Of a stretch of DNA of 64,000 nt, positions 55,501 through 64,000 are shown one piece after another. The stretch's first letter is position 1; every line of letters begins with the position of its first letter. Location of the stretch: the NCBI GenBank assembly GCA_031216915.1, contig CM062297.1, forward strand, positions 833,233,337 through 833,297,336, read 5' to 3'. A program made the position numbers and the translations under genes. The DNA comes from Pictodentalium vernedei (lineage: Eukaryota > Mollusca > Scaphopoda > Dentaliida > Dentaliidae). The notes beneath the pieces are model-generated. The model saw only the letters and a program-made list of their open reading frames with translations, made no database searches and was not told the origin of the DNA.

Positions 55501-57810
55501 AAGAGGAGGTCCTCCTACAGTTAGAAATCGCGTCCACTGCTCGTCCTGTAAAGTGCTTGCCATGCAAGAAGGACCGCACAACGGAAAAACGTGAAGGTTG
55601 AGACCTTGCGGGTTGTGATGGAGTTGGCGCGATTTCCCCTGCGAAAGAAGATCCTCTCGTGGAGGAAGCTTCCGCGGTAGGTCCCACAACAGACACCTGA
55701 GTAGATTTATCCACGGTCTCTGTGGCGACAGAGATGCTACCAACAGAATCTTGCATTGAGATTGTTTTATCTTTAGGAATACTTGTTGAATTAACGGCGC
55801 TGGAGGATACGCATATCCTATCATTCCGTCCCAAGGGATCGACAGAGCGTCTACTGCAAATGCTCTTGGATCCGGACACGGAGACACATACGTCTGCAAC
55901 TGATTGTTGAGATGTGTCGCAAATAAGTCTATCATTGGCCGTTCCCATTGGTAGCAAATCTGATTGAATACTTGTTTGTTGAGAGTCCACTCCGACGGCA
56001 ACAAGCGACCCTTTCGTGAAAGGGAGTTTGCTAGCACATTCAGACGACCCGGTATGTGACGGACCGAAAGAAGAACGTGATGTTCTAACGCAAACAGAAG
56101 GATTCTTTCCGTTAGATTGAACAACGGAACTGAATGAGTGCCTCCCTGATTCCGTATATACGCCACTACTGTCGTATTGTCGGATAGGATTTGGACATGA
56201 GCATCGTGAATAATGTCCATCCAGTGACGTAACGCAAGCCAAATTGACATCATTTCCTTGATGTTTATGTGCTTGCACAGGAATTGCGGATCCCAAAGAC
56301 CCTGGCATCTCGAATCCGTTGGGATTAATGATGCACCCCAACCTGTTTGACTGGCATCCGTCATAACGGTAAAACTCGGATCCGGCAACTGCAGCGGAAC
56401 TCCTTGAGTTAACCACTGAATGTTTGCCCAAGTCTGAATCTCTTGTTTCACTTGATCTGACAAGAGAACGTCTACATCGAGCGAATGAATTTTCACACTC
56501 CAATTCTGAGTCAGGAAAATTTGAAGAGGACGTGTGCGTAGCCGCCCCATCGGAATGAGATCCGCGGCGGCTCCGCACAGACCTATCAGTCTCATAAATT
56601 CTCTCGCCGTGACTTTGTCTGCGTCCAGACAATAGCGAGCGTAACAACTGACTAATTTCGCTCTGGTTAACGGCAGACGAACGAGATTGTTGTGCGTCTC
56701 GAAGCTCATTCCCAGATGAGTGAATGACTTGGACGGCACCAGATCCGACTTCTCCTCGTTTACTATAAAACCGAGACGTCGGAGCAATAGAAGAAGATTC
56801 TGAACATCGTTCTGAAGCGTTAACTCGTTGCCGTACCTCTGAAGAATGTCGTCCAGGTAGGCCCACGTTACCGCAGACGAATGAGCTCGGAAGTAGATCA
56901 TTACCGAGTTCATTACCCGAGTGAAAGCCCAGGGTGCTAGATTCAATCCGAAGCACATCGCCCGGAATTGATACACCACTCCTAGGACTGCGAAGCGTAG
57001 ATACTTTCGGAATGTCGGATGTACCATGACGTGAAAGTACGCATCTTTGAGATCTATGCTCGTTGCATAATCGTTCACCCGAATACTCGCTCTGACCGAT
57101 CGAATCGTCTCCATATAAAACTTCGGAGCGACGATCAGCTTGTTTATCCAGCTCAAATCTATGACTGGACGGAACGAGCCGTCTGGTTTCGGAACCAGAA
57201 ACAGATGGCTGTAGAATCCCAGAGATTCCTGGTTTTCTACGACCTCTACCGCGTTCTTCATTAAAAGAGACTGCACCTCTGATAACAGAGCGTCTCTTTT
57301 CTGTGGATTTGACGGAAGATGAGTCCACTTTGGACTTCGAGTTAATGGAGGCTTTCGTTTGAAGGATATCTTTAGACCTTCCGAAGTCACTCCTCTCACC
57401 CAAGGGTCGTCCGTAATCGACGCCCACTCTTGTGAAAAACTCGACAACCTTCCGCCAACCGGAACGCGATAGAGGTTTAAGCCATCACCTCCTGGACCTG
57501 CGAGGCCTGCGGTAGGAGAAACCACGTCTTCCACGACCCGCACCTCGCCTCGTCGACCTCGGGGCGTCCGACCGATTGTCCCGGCCTGAAGGACGTCCCG
57601 AACGAGAGTCGCTATCCTGACGGTCTCTCGAATAAGACCAAGAGGATGCACCGGAACCTCTATAGGAACCTCTCTTGGGCGCATTAGACCCAGAAGTGCC
57701 TGTCTTATTCGTGTCTGCTGTATCCGACTTTTTAGGAGCCGATCTGAACAACAGAGAATCATTAGCTTTCTTTTTAATTTTATCATAAATAGCGGAAAGC
57801 TTGCCGTCAA
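55495..57810 (-). CDS. Reverse transcriptase / RNase H / methyltransferase-like region of DIRS copy C
   Basis: A 771-codon open frame. Reverse transcriptase boxes: LVPKPDGSFRPVIDLSWINK, SIDLKDAYFHV, CFGLNLAPWAF and YLDDIL (about 56,838-56,861). RNase H boxes: MTDASQTGWGA, NIKEMMSIWLALRHW, LSDNTTVVAYIRNQGG and HIPGRLNVLA. The last third (MIDLFATHLNNQ, YAYPPAPLIQQ, LLVASLSPQRPW) corresponds to the methyltransferase-like domain region of DIRS1-type elements, though I cannot confirm its active site. The domain order agrees with the family. Confidence 0.9.
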   Translation of the reverse strand: MTASFPLFMIKLKRKLMILCCSDRLLKSRIQQTRIRQALLGLMRPREVPIEVPVHPLGLIRETVRIATLVRDVLQAGTIGRTPRGRRGEVRVVEDVVSPTAGLAGPGGDGLNLYRVPVGGRLSSFSQEWASITDDPWVRGVTSEGLKISFKRKPPLTRSPKWTHLPSNPQKRDALLSEVQSLLMKNAVEVVENQESLGFYSHLFLVPKPDGSFRPVIDLSWINKLIVAPKFYMETIRSVRASIRVNDYATSIDLKDAYFHVMVHPTFRKYLRFAVLGVVYQFRAMCFGLNLAPWAFTRVMNSVMIYFRAHSSAVTWAYLDDILQRYGNELTLQNDVQNLLLLLRRLGFIVNEEKSDLVPSKSFTHLGMSFETHNNLVRLPLTRAKLVSCYARYCLDADKVTAREFMRLIGLCGAAADLIPMGRLRTRPLQIFLTQNWSVKIHSLDVDVLLSDQVKQEIQTWANIQWLTQGVPLQLPDPSFTVMTDASQTGWGASLIPTDSRCQGLWDPQFLCKHINIKEMMSIWLALRHWMDIIHDAHVQILSDNTTVVAYIRNQGGTHSVPLFNLTERILLFALEHHVLLSVRHIPGRLNVLANSLSRKGRLLPSEWTLNKQVFNQICYQWERPMIDLFATHLNNQLQTYVSPCPDPRAFAVDALSIPWDGMIGYAYPPAPLIQQVFLKIKQSQCKILLVASLSPQRPWINLLRCLLWDLPRKLPPREDLLSQGKSRQLHHNPQGLNLHVFPLCGPSCMASTLQDEQWTRFLTVGGPPLR

Positions 57811-59586
57811 AGAGAAGTTCTCCTGAGACCGAAGCGACTCTAAGAGAGTTCTTCACCTTAGAATCCACTAGTGTGGATGTAGCTAGGGCTGCGTCACGTC
57901 TAACCAACTCCAGATTTGCCACTGAAAGGGCGGAGTTACACGTGGAATAAGCTACTGCCCTTGAAAGAAGTCTTAAAGAGGATTGTATATCCTGAAACTC
58001 TTCCCCTTGAAGGCGCAGTGATAACGCCTTAGTAAGGTGATCTGCGTAAGATAAGGCATCTAAATTAGCTCTGTTAGACGCAATAGCTGTTTCCAACACC
58101 GCGGTTGGAATAGAAGCTGACGACGGTAATGATAGCTCTAAGTCTTCCGCCTCGTCGTCCATACGCAGAGGAACTCTCGGTATACCCTGTCCTGCCGTAT
58201 CGAATTTATTCCTTGCATTAATGAAAGGCAGGTTAAGAGTATTAGTGGACAAGAAACCTGCTTTCCCCGTCCTGGAAGCAAGTTTAAAAATAGCGTCGTT
58301 CATTAATTCAAATGTTCTTGCAACATTATTGGACTGCGACGGAAACTCGGGAGCGATGTCCCTGAACCGCTCAAAAAATTCAGAGTCCAATGACGCTATA
58401 ATTCTCTTGTCCGGAAGCGCAGCAGTCTGGCCCGACGGAACAACTTGAGGGAGAAAGTGCCGGATGAAGTCCACGGCAGCTTTATGTTGTTCCGAAAGGG
58501 ATAGCTCCAATTCATCCGTATCCCTTTCACCATCCGGTCGGACCTCCCGATGTTCCCGGTCGTCCACCCCCGTGCTTCGGCGGAGCGTACCGATCCAGCG
58601 CCGTCGGATAATTCTCGATCCGACACCGTTCCTGTCGGCTGCTGGGATGCTGCGATAAGCTGTGCTATCTGCACAAGAATGTCCGACGTCGAGACCTGCG
58701 GAGGCGCAGTTTTTCGCTGCTTCGCCGAGGGCAGCTCCGCATCAGATGGCTCCCGCATACTTTTCCTATGCGAACGTCCGGAGTCCATCGGTCTCGAATC
58801 CCTGGCTGCTGGATGGTGTGACCTGGTCGCCGAAGAATCCTTGATCGGCGAAACTGGTAAAATATCGGCGGTCACGCAGCCAAGGTGCGGTCGTGTGCGC
58901 TGACGAGAAGAGGAAGCCTTAACAGTCTCTGCGGACTGCTTATACAACGGAGCGTCCCGAGCGACGGACGTATGCTCCGCTAAAGACACATTTTGTACCA
59001 CAACATCTGGTCCCAGATGTTGTTGAACGAGAGAGGGACCTCTCTCGCTCGCGGCCCGGCTGGACCTGGACGAGCTAGGAACCGGACTAAAAGGCTTCCT
59101 CCGTTCTCGTTTACTATCCGCCGTCACTGGGTGTGCATCTATTATGTTTATAGTGCTCGCATCACCCAAAATTTCCTCTTGGACCGCATCGGACGAACCC
59201 GGCTGCCGAACCATTCGGTGAATGGACGCTACACCAGGCGAGCTAGCGGACGACATTTGTCTAATCTCCATGAGCACTTTTGCCGCTAGCTCTGAATTCA
59301 TTTGTGACGACGGACGCACACTTGAAGAAGATAACATGGAAACATCACCCTGTTCTGGTTCCTCTGAAATAGAAACTGAGAGAGTAGAGTGACCTTGTGG
59401 AGAAAGAGCCGGCATCGCTCTTTCTCCAGAAACAACATATCGTGACACACGTTTCCAATGTTTCTCATCCCAATGTTCACATATAGGACAGGGATTAATG
59501 CGAGAACACTGACTACAATTAATACAATGATCATGAAAGTCAGAGGAAGATTTCTTCCTATTACAATTTGAACAATGTCCCTTCAT
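57485..59586 (-). CDS. gag-like region of DIRS copy C
   Basis: It starts with a Cys/His-rich cluster (HCSNCNRKKSS, CINCSQCSRINPCPICEHW), then Ser/Arg/Pro-rich low-complexity sequence, then a conserved segment shared with copies A, B and D (DILVQIAQLIAASQQ, AAVDFIRHFLPQVVPS, VARTFELMNDAIFKLASR), and a basic Arg/Ser/Gly-rich end. The position ahead of RT suggests a gag role. The N-terminal Cys cluster could bind zinc and nucleic acid; that is inference. Confidence 0.7.
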
Positions 59587-60471
59587 TGTGAAAGAACAAC
59601 AATAAGTCCTAGTTACTCACAAAAACCCCTGACACAAAGATACATAATAACATGATCCATTAATAAATGAAAAAACAATTGCAAAACAAAAAAATTTTGA
59701 AAAAATATTTTTTCAGAAAAGCCCAAGTTGCTGAAAAGTAACGTTGAGCCCCGATGGATCCGATGGCAAAGTGTGGTCAAAAATTTTAAAATTATATAAA
59801 ATAATTAATGAGACACTTTCGGATAATATAAATGTATCTTATAATGAGATAAACTACCACAAAGGCAAACAGCCCCCCTCAAAAAAGGCTGTTGCCAATG
59901 AAAACAAACAGTGTAAACACACTAGAAAACATGACTCCAGGCACTGAAAAAACTGGCCCGGAATCAGTCATCAATTACACTCTATCTGATGCAAAACAGA
60001 GACTCCCAGGGGAGAATCTGTAGAACATCAGATGGAAGATGCAGAACACAAACGTTATACACCCATGGGTGAAAACGTAACTATGGGGAAAATAACAGAA
60101 AACATTCTGTAACCAAGCAACTCTCCCAGGAAATTTTAGAAATGAAACTTCTCAAAAATATGCCAAAAGCATGGGAGAATTGCCAGGGGGGACTTTAGAA
60201 GGCTAGGGGAGAGGAAACACTGAATAAGCAGTGCAACAATTAGCAAGAATGACAACAAGAGGCCCATGCCTCGAAAATAGGCAACTTAACATAATTTCAT
60301 CAAAAAATTTTAAGTACAGCCCTGATTATTTTTTGCCACTTCTTTTTCCTCTCCTCCTTCTATCCTCCTTAGAATCACATTTTCTCCAAAAATTACGTGT
60401 CTGGCATCCTTTAAACTGAGATTTACAAGCACAAAGATCAGTGAGATGTTGACTGATGAAGGGCCAAACAG

Positions 60472-60661
60472 AGAATGATAATTGGCGCCAATTTCGGGAC
60501 GACTGCGTCACTGCGCATGCGCAGTAGAGGCGTACTATGAAGGTCCTTTAGGACATGATTTCTTTTTGTTTTGGATGCAAATTTTGGGGATTGGGGGGCA
60601 AAATTTGTGTTTGGCCCTGGTTTTGTTGGAGTTAGCACCAGCTAAGTCTGGGTCATTGGTA
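60472..60661 (-). repeat. Left inverted terminal repeat, DIRS copy C
   Basis: Near-identical complement of 53,592-53,781. The element's outer end here is 'gtacagtataaaaat' (to about 60,673), followed by the resumed repeat unit 'ttacagttttctgg'. Confidence 0.88.
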
Positions 60662-60979
60662 CAGTATAAAAATTTACAGTTTTCTGGACTTTTTCCTACA
60701 CGCTTCCAGATATTGAGCTGATTTTTGATATGTTAGTCTAACATGGTGGCCTACAGAACAAGTTTGGGTTTTGTTCCGCTCCACTGATTTTTACCAAAAT
60801 TACGGCCCCATAGACTTTGAAGAGTTCATCAAAATTACAGTTTTCCAGGCTTTTTCTCTGCTTGAATTCTTTCAATAACGTTGAAACTACAGAACACTGT
60901 TTTCTGCAGTCGGGGCGCGTGGGGTATGTGAGCGTGCTCACTAAGGTTCTATATTTATTAAATACTCTCTTGCTGCAGA

Positions 60980-61084
60980 AATTCACAGAATGTAGCTATC
61001 CCAGAGTAGTGAGAGTACCCAGACACTGCCAATGGCAGTGTCTGGGACTATCACTACTCTGGGAAGGCTACATTCTGTGAATTT
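60980..61084. mobile_element. Foldback MITE (~105 bp) inside the hAT-like element
   Basis: Arms 'attcacagaatgtagctatc' ... 'cagacactgcc' and the complementary 'ggcagtgtctggg' ... 'gctacattctgtgaat' meet with almost no loop. A few mismatches. Confidence 0.7.
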
Positions 61085-61422
61085 CCGACATTTCAGTTTA
61101 GTTGTGTTTGCAGCTTTCCTCAAGTTGCGTGTAGGTGTCAGACCTCGAAAAATGGCCAAGCACAATAAAAGTTCTGTATATTTGGGTAATTATTATATTG
61201 GCCTTCCTGATTCTTCATGTATTATAGCTTATTCCGGGCATTCATTGAGTTTCACTCAATTTCACTGCCATTCAGTTATGACTCCGGACATAAGAATGAG
61301 TTTTATTGAATTTTATTTGGCCTCATGAACAAACCGAAAACCGAAACGAGGTTTTACTCCACCTGAAAAACCAAAACCAAAAGCGAACAAGAAATTTAAA
61401 AACCTACAGCTCTATTTTCAAG

Positions 61423-61806
61423 CACTTTCATCGACTTGTATGATATTTTCAATTATTTTCAGAGCCTTGAAAATTTAGTTCTGAATTCAGGAATTTCAAG
61501 AATTCCCCAATGCAACTTTAACACAACATGGAACCCCAAAATGGTATCCAATATTTGTGCTACAAATGTCTCAGATTCGCTCTTAGAGCACTAAATTTAT
61601 TAATATATTTGGGGGGTGGGGGCTAGACCAAACTAGGACCCTCCGGTCATTTTCCCCTCCTCCCTGAAGGGAAGTGGGAGGAGGAAGCCAGAGGGTCATA
61701 ATTAGGACTTGGGGAAGCCCACACAACAGCCTTTCAAATATTATTTTTGTCCCCATCCACACACAAAAAAAACAAAACAACAAAACACCTGACTAGAGCA
61801 CCCCCT
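61423..61806. other. Right flank of the hAT-like element, unassigned
   Basis: No gene seen. A purine/pyrimidine-biased inverted stretch near 61,650-61,690 ('ccctcctccctgaagggaag') is the only structure noted. Confidence 0.4.
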
Positions 61807-62065
61807 ATTGTGTCCTTGCGCAAGACACTTCACCCCCATTGTCCACATGGAGGCATTGTATACTAAGGTGTACTGCACGTTGATGGTGCACATGTCTTCA
61901 AGCAATGCTAATCCTGCTTGTGTGGAGTTAGTACGTTGGGGCACTGACAGTTGCTCGGTGGTTCTCTCCAGTTTCTCCAGCTTCCTCGACTTGTAAAACT
62001 GTTGTGGTCATGCTTAGCCACTGTGCAGAAATATGTGACCTTAAACACCAATAAATAAATAAAAA
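61807..62065 (+). mobile_element. SINE body and tail (head missing)
   Basis: 'gtgtccttgcgcaagacact', 'tactaaggtgtactgcacg', 'ctcggtggttctctcc', 'gacttgtaaaactgttgtgg', 'tgtgaccttaaacaccaata' and an AATAAATAAATAAA tail. Same family body as at 26,133 and 47,917. Confidence 0.7.
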
Positions 62066-62117
62066 ACAATCTGAACATGAAAGCAACCACATTTGCAATC
62101 ACAGAACTGAACAATGC

Positions 62118-62462
62118 AATATTTATTTATTGATGTTACAGTCACATATTTGTGCACAATGGCTAATCATGACCGTGACAGTTTTACGGGTAGAGGAAGC
62201 TGGAGTACCCATAGAGAACCACTGAGCATCGATGAGCAACTGTCAGCTCCTCAAGATTCTGTGTTCAAGCAGGGTTACAGCAGTTGAAGACATGCACTAT
62301 TGATGTGCAGTACGCCTTAGTACACAGCGTCATCGTGCCCCCATGTAGGCAACCGGGATAAAGCAAGTGCTTTGCCAAAGAACACAACATGGGTCATCCC
62401 GTACGGGAATTGAACTCGGGACCTCTAACATAGAAATCCAACGGTCTACCACTGATCTCCCA
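62118..62462 (-). mobile_element. SINE with tRNA-like head
   Basis: Minus strand: a head reading 'gggagatcagtggtagaccg' and 'gaggtcccgagttcaattcc' (A-box-like and B-box-like), then the shared body and a tail ending at 62,118. Its tail faces the tail of the SINE at 61,807-62,065, making an inverted pair. Confidence 0.7.
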
Positions 62463-62696
62463 AACACTGCAATAACAGTCTGCTATATTGTCATCGAAAG
62501 ATGCAACAGGCTAATCTCAATAAGAGTTGCTTCATGAAACATTTAGAATTGCCAGCCGGCCAACAGACTTGCAATGCTTAACTAATTGAATGCAGAATTC
62601 ACTATCATGGCTCTACTGAACAGTGCCGAAAGCCACTTCAGTGCCTTTACATTATGTATTAGTATGTTTGCTGATGAGCAGCATGAAAAATGTTTA

Positions 62697-63090
62697 GGCC
62701 ACACAAAGTAGATCTTCTGTTTCTCAGACCATTATTTGTAAAATTGCATGCGGCGAGCATTTTTTTATTTCATTTTTTATTTCTGTAATTGTTTCTTTGC
62801 CATCAAAAGTTCATGTTCTTGGTTTATGTTTTAGGACTCATAATCAACAGAACAGCATAGGTGGTGGTGTATTTCGTCCCTTGAGAGCAAGAAGGCTTTG
62901 CAATGCTGAAGCATTGCAAAGCCTTCTTGCACTCAAGGGACAAATTTATCATTTTTTGAACATGGGTAAAATATCAGATATAAACCATTTAATTATTTTT
63001 TCAAAGTTTACATTGGTTATAAATAGAGAGCATGCGGCAGCCAAAAGGACCATGCGGGAGGGTCTGAGAAACAGATAATTTTTTTAGGCC
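62697..63090 (-). mobile_element. Harbinger-like MITE, copy 2
   Basis: A 394-bp element flanked by TTA (62,694-62,696; 63,091-63,093) with GGCC ends. Reverse orientation of the copy at 20,951-21,336, matching over the full length. The central foldback ('aggctttgcaatgctgaagc' region, 62,874-62,942) is near perfect here. Confidence 0.7.
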
Positions 63091-63093
63091 TTA

Positions 63094-63888
63094 TATTAAT
63101 TTTGTTTTGTTGCAATTTATTGGAGAGTGCCATTTCCAATAAATTTTTACAATTAGTTATGAAAAAAAGGTTGACTAAACTAAGGGCTAGTAGCATGGCC
63201 TTTTTGAAAAAAAGAATACTTGTGTTTCAAATCACTTTCAAAAATAATTTAGCACTCTACCAGTTAAAAGTAGGTCTTTGGTTTGATGTAGTTTCTGTCA
63301 ACACCTTTATCTGTGTGGGAGGGATGACATGTGGTTGTTGCCATTCAAAATATTGGGGGACAAGCCATCAAGGAGGGTTGGAATCCGGGTGTGGGCCAAA
63401 CTCTGCTCACGGAGCTGAGTTGGGACCGCACTGTGATTTTCTTCCCTGCCAAATGAACTCGAAATGGGTTCGTTCTTCGTTAGGTGTGATTCCTAATCAC
63501 TTAAGGCCGCATAAAGGAAACAATATTTAAAGTAATAACAATTCTTTTACTTACATTTAAAATAACTAATTTCCATATTTACACATGCAACAATTCATCA
63601 ACATGGCAGAAGATTTATCACATGGGTTAAGTGTTTTTTCATCAATTTCAGTTGATCAAAAGCCCTGTACTGGGGAGTACACTTTGCAAATGTCACAGGC
63701 TCGCAACAGGAGCTTTATACACCAAGTCTTAACCTTCACATCTGTACATGTCTGCAGTCCTGACTGCTGGGGGGATCCCTACTAACAATGCTAATTACCT
63801 TGTGGCAAAATAGTACTGATTCAGATTTTGTTTATCCACTTGGTCGGCTAGTTTAGCAAGTCTACATCACATACCTTACACAGTGGAA
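63094..63888. other. Unassigned DNA
   Basis: Contains 'aatttagcactctaccagtt' (63,246-63,265), complementary to the end of the TTAA-flanked MITE at 29,912, so a relative of that MITE may lie at about 63,110-63,270. A 142-codon frame (63,102-63,530) crosses this repeat and has no support as a gene. Confidence 0.4.
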
Positions 63889-63890
63889 CC

Positions 63891-64000
63891 CTGTTAATTG
63901 AATAGCCACTTTGCCAATGAACGTTATTCACTTAACAGGAGTATTCAATTAACAGGTATTGTGTCACTTACCTGTATTCTAGAGATAAACTTAGCATTTA
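63891..64000 (-). mobile_element. CAGTGGAACCC-family MITE, cut by window end
   Basis: Starts 'cagtggaaccctgttaattg' and continues 'aatagccactttgccaatga', 'ttaacaggagtattcaatta' and 'gagataaacttagcattta', the inverted counterpart of the right half of the 35.2-kb copy. Confidence 0.65.

Larger units (their letters stand above)
53554..60673 (-). mobile_element. DIRS-type retrotransposon, copy C (nearly whole)
   Basis: A 7.1-kb element on the minus strand with all expected parts: left terminal repeat (60,472-60,661), leader with C/T-rich phrase, gag-like region (57,485-59,586), RT/RNase H/methyltransferase-like region (55,495-57,810), recombinase (about 54,539-55,500), 3' stem-loop and G tract, internal complementary region (53,857-53,939) and right terminal repeat (53,592-53,781). 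Long open frames cover the coding parts; at most a few breaks. The two terminal repeats differ at about one or two positions over 190, so this is the youngest DIRS copy here. The flanks rejoin to give an uninterrupted repeat unit with no target duplication. Confidence 0.92.
52363..60949 (+). repeat. Tandem-repeat element, ~161 bp units, split by DIRS copy C
   Basis: Starts 'ataccccacgcaacgaagtt' with complementary 'gctggggtat'. Units of about 161 bp each carry 'ctacacgcttccagatattg', 'gctgatttttggtatgttag', 'ctaacatggtggcctacaga', 'ttgttccgctccactgattt' and 'accgaaattacggcccttg'. The array runs to 53,553, resumes at 60,674, and ends with 'gcgcgtggggtatgtgagcg' and hairpin 'gtgagcgtgctcac' (60,928-60,941). 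Helentron-associated type by its ends. Confidence 0.75.
52267..61414. mobile_element. hAT-like element hosting two nested insertions
   Basis: Terminal inverted repeats 'tagagctgtaggtt' (52,267-52,280) and 'aacctacagctcta' (61,401-61,414) are perfect complements. They are flanked by an exact 8-bp duplication, ttttcaag (52,259-52,266 and 61,415-61,422), the hAT hallmark. Next to each end lie AACCGAAACCGA-type sequences. The element holds a tandem-repeat element (52,363-60,949), which holds DIRS copy C, plus a foldback at 60,980-61,084. Without insertions it would be about 500-600 bp and non-autonomous. Confidence 0.75.

Noticed and set aside
57019-57264. Plus-strand open frames inside DIRS copy C
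   Set aside because: Antisense shadows of the RT/RNase H region; no independent support.
62390-62462. tRNA gene on the minus strand
   Set aside because: It has A- and B-box-like phrases, but it is fused to a SINE body and no complete cloverleaf was seen.
63102-63530. 142-codon plus-strand open frame
   Set aside because: Begins in a MITE-related repeat and has no recognisable domain or splice context.

Overview
The window looks like intronic and intergenic DNA from an animal, most likely a lophotrochozoan and probably a mollusc. The grounds are the split coding exons with GT/AG borders, the A+T-rich intergenic sequence, several tandem-repeat elements of the Helentron-associated type common in molluscs, SINEs with tRNA-like or 5S-like heads, and DIRS-type tyrosine-recombinase retrotransposons. 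Nothing prokaryotic was seen. The species assignment is an inference from repeat style only.

Host coding content is sparse. Five short exon candidates on the + strand (16,210-16,300; 21,448-21,546; 32,214-32,325; 47,629-47,732; 48,705-48,805) have matching splice phases from one to the next. The middle ones read like armadillo (ARM) repeat helices. Together they would be a small ARM-like gene, or the last part of a larger one, spread over about 32 kb. A second possible last exon with a polyadenylation signal lies at 45,493. The introns are filled with mobile elements.

Layout: 1-1,536 tandem-repeat element; 2,130-15,815 DIRS copy B, with DIRS copy A (2,531-9,473) inserted in its leader; 16.75-18.2 kb long-unit tandem repeat; 19-21.4 kb a cluster of foldback and TIR MITEs; 22.2-24.9 kb two tandem-repeat elements; 26.1 kb a SINE with a 5S-like head; 26.1-27.8 kb a cluster of G/C homopolymers; 28.95-29.64 kb a TTAA-flanked MITE; 29.86-32.14 kb a MITE with two later insertions; 32.4-34.6 kb another tandem-repeat element; 36.6-37.8 kb a SINE hit by two MITEs; 38,313-45,310 DIRS copy D; 46.5-47.6 kb a tandem-repeat element ending just before an exon; 47.9-48.6 kb SINEs; 52,267-61,414 a hAT-like element containing a tandem-repeat element that in turn contains DIRS copy C (53,554-60,673); 61.8-64 kb SINEs, a Harbinger-like MITE and a truncated MITE.

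The four DIRS copies are the largest features. Copy C (minus strand) is nearly whole and young. B has most parts and several breaks. A and D are heavily broken but share the same rearranged layout, which suggests a non-autonomous subfamily. Each clear junction lacks a target-site duplication, and copies A, C and D carry an internal complementary region made of both element ends, which is the family hallmark. The most informative parts of the window are these nested insertions, which give a relative chronology for DIRS, Helentron-like, hAT-like, piggyBac-like, mariner-like and SINE activity.
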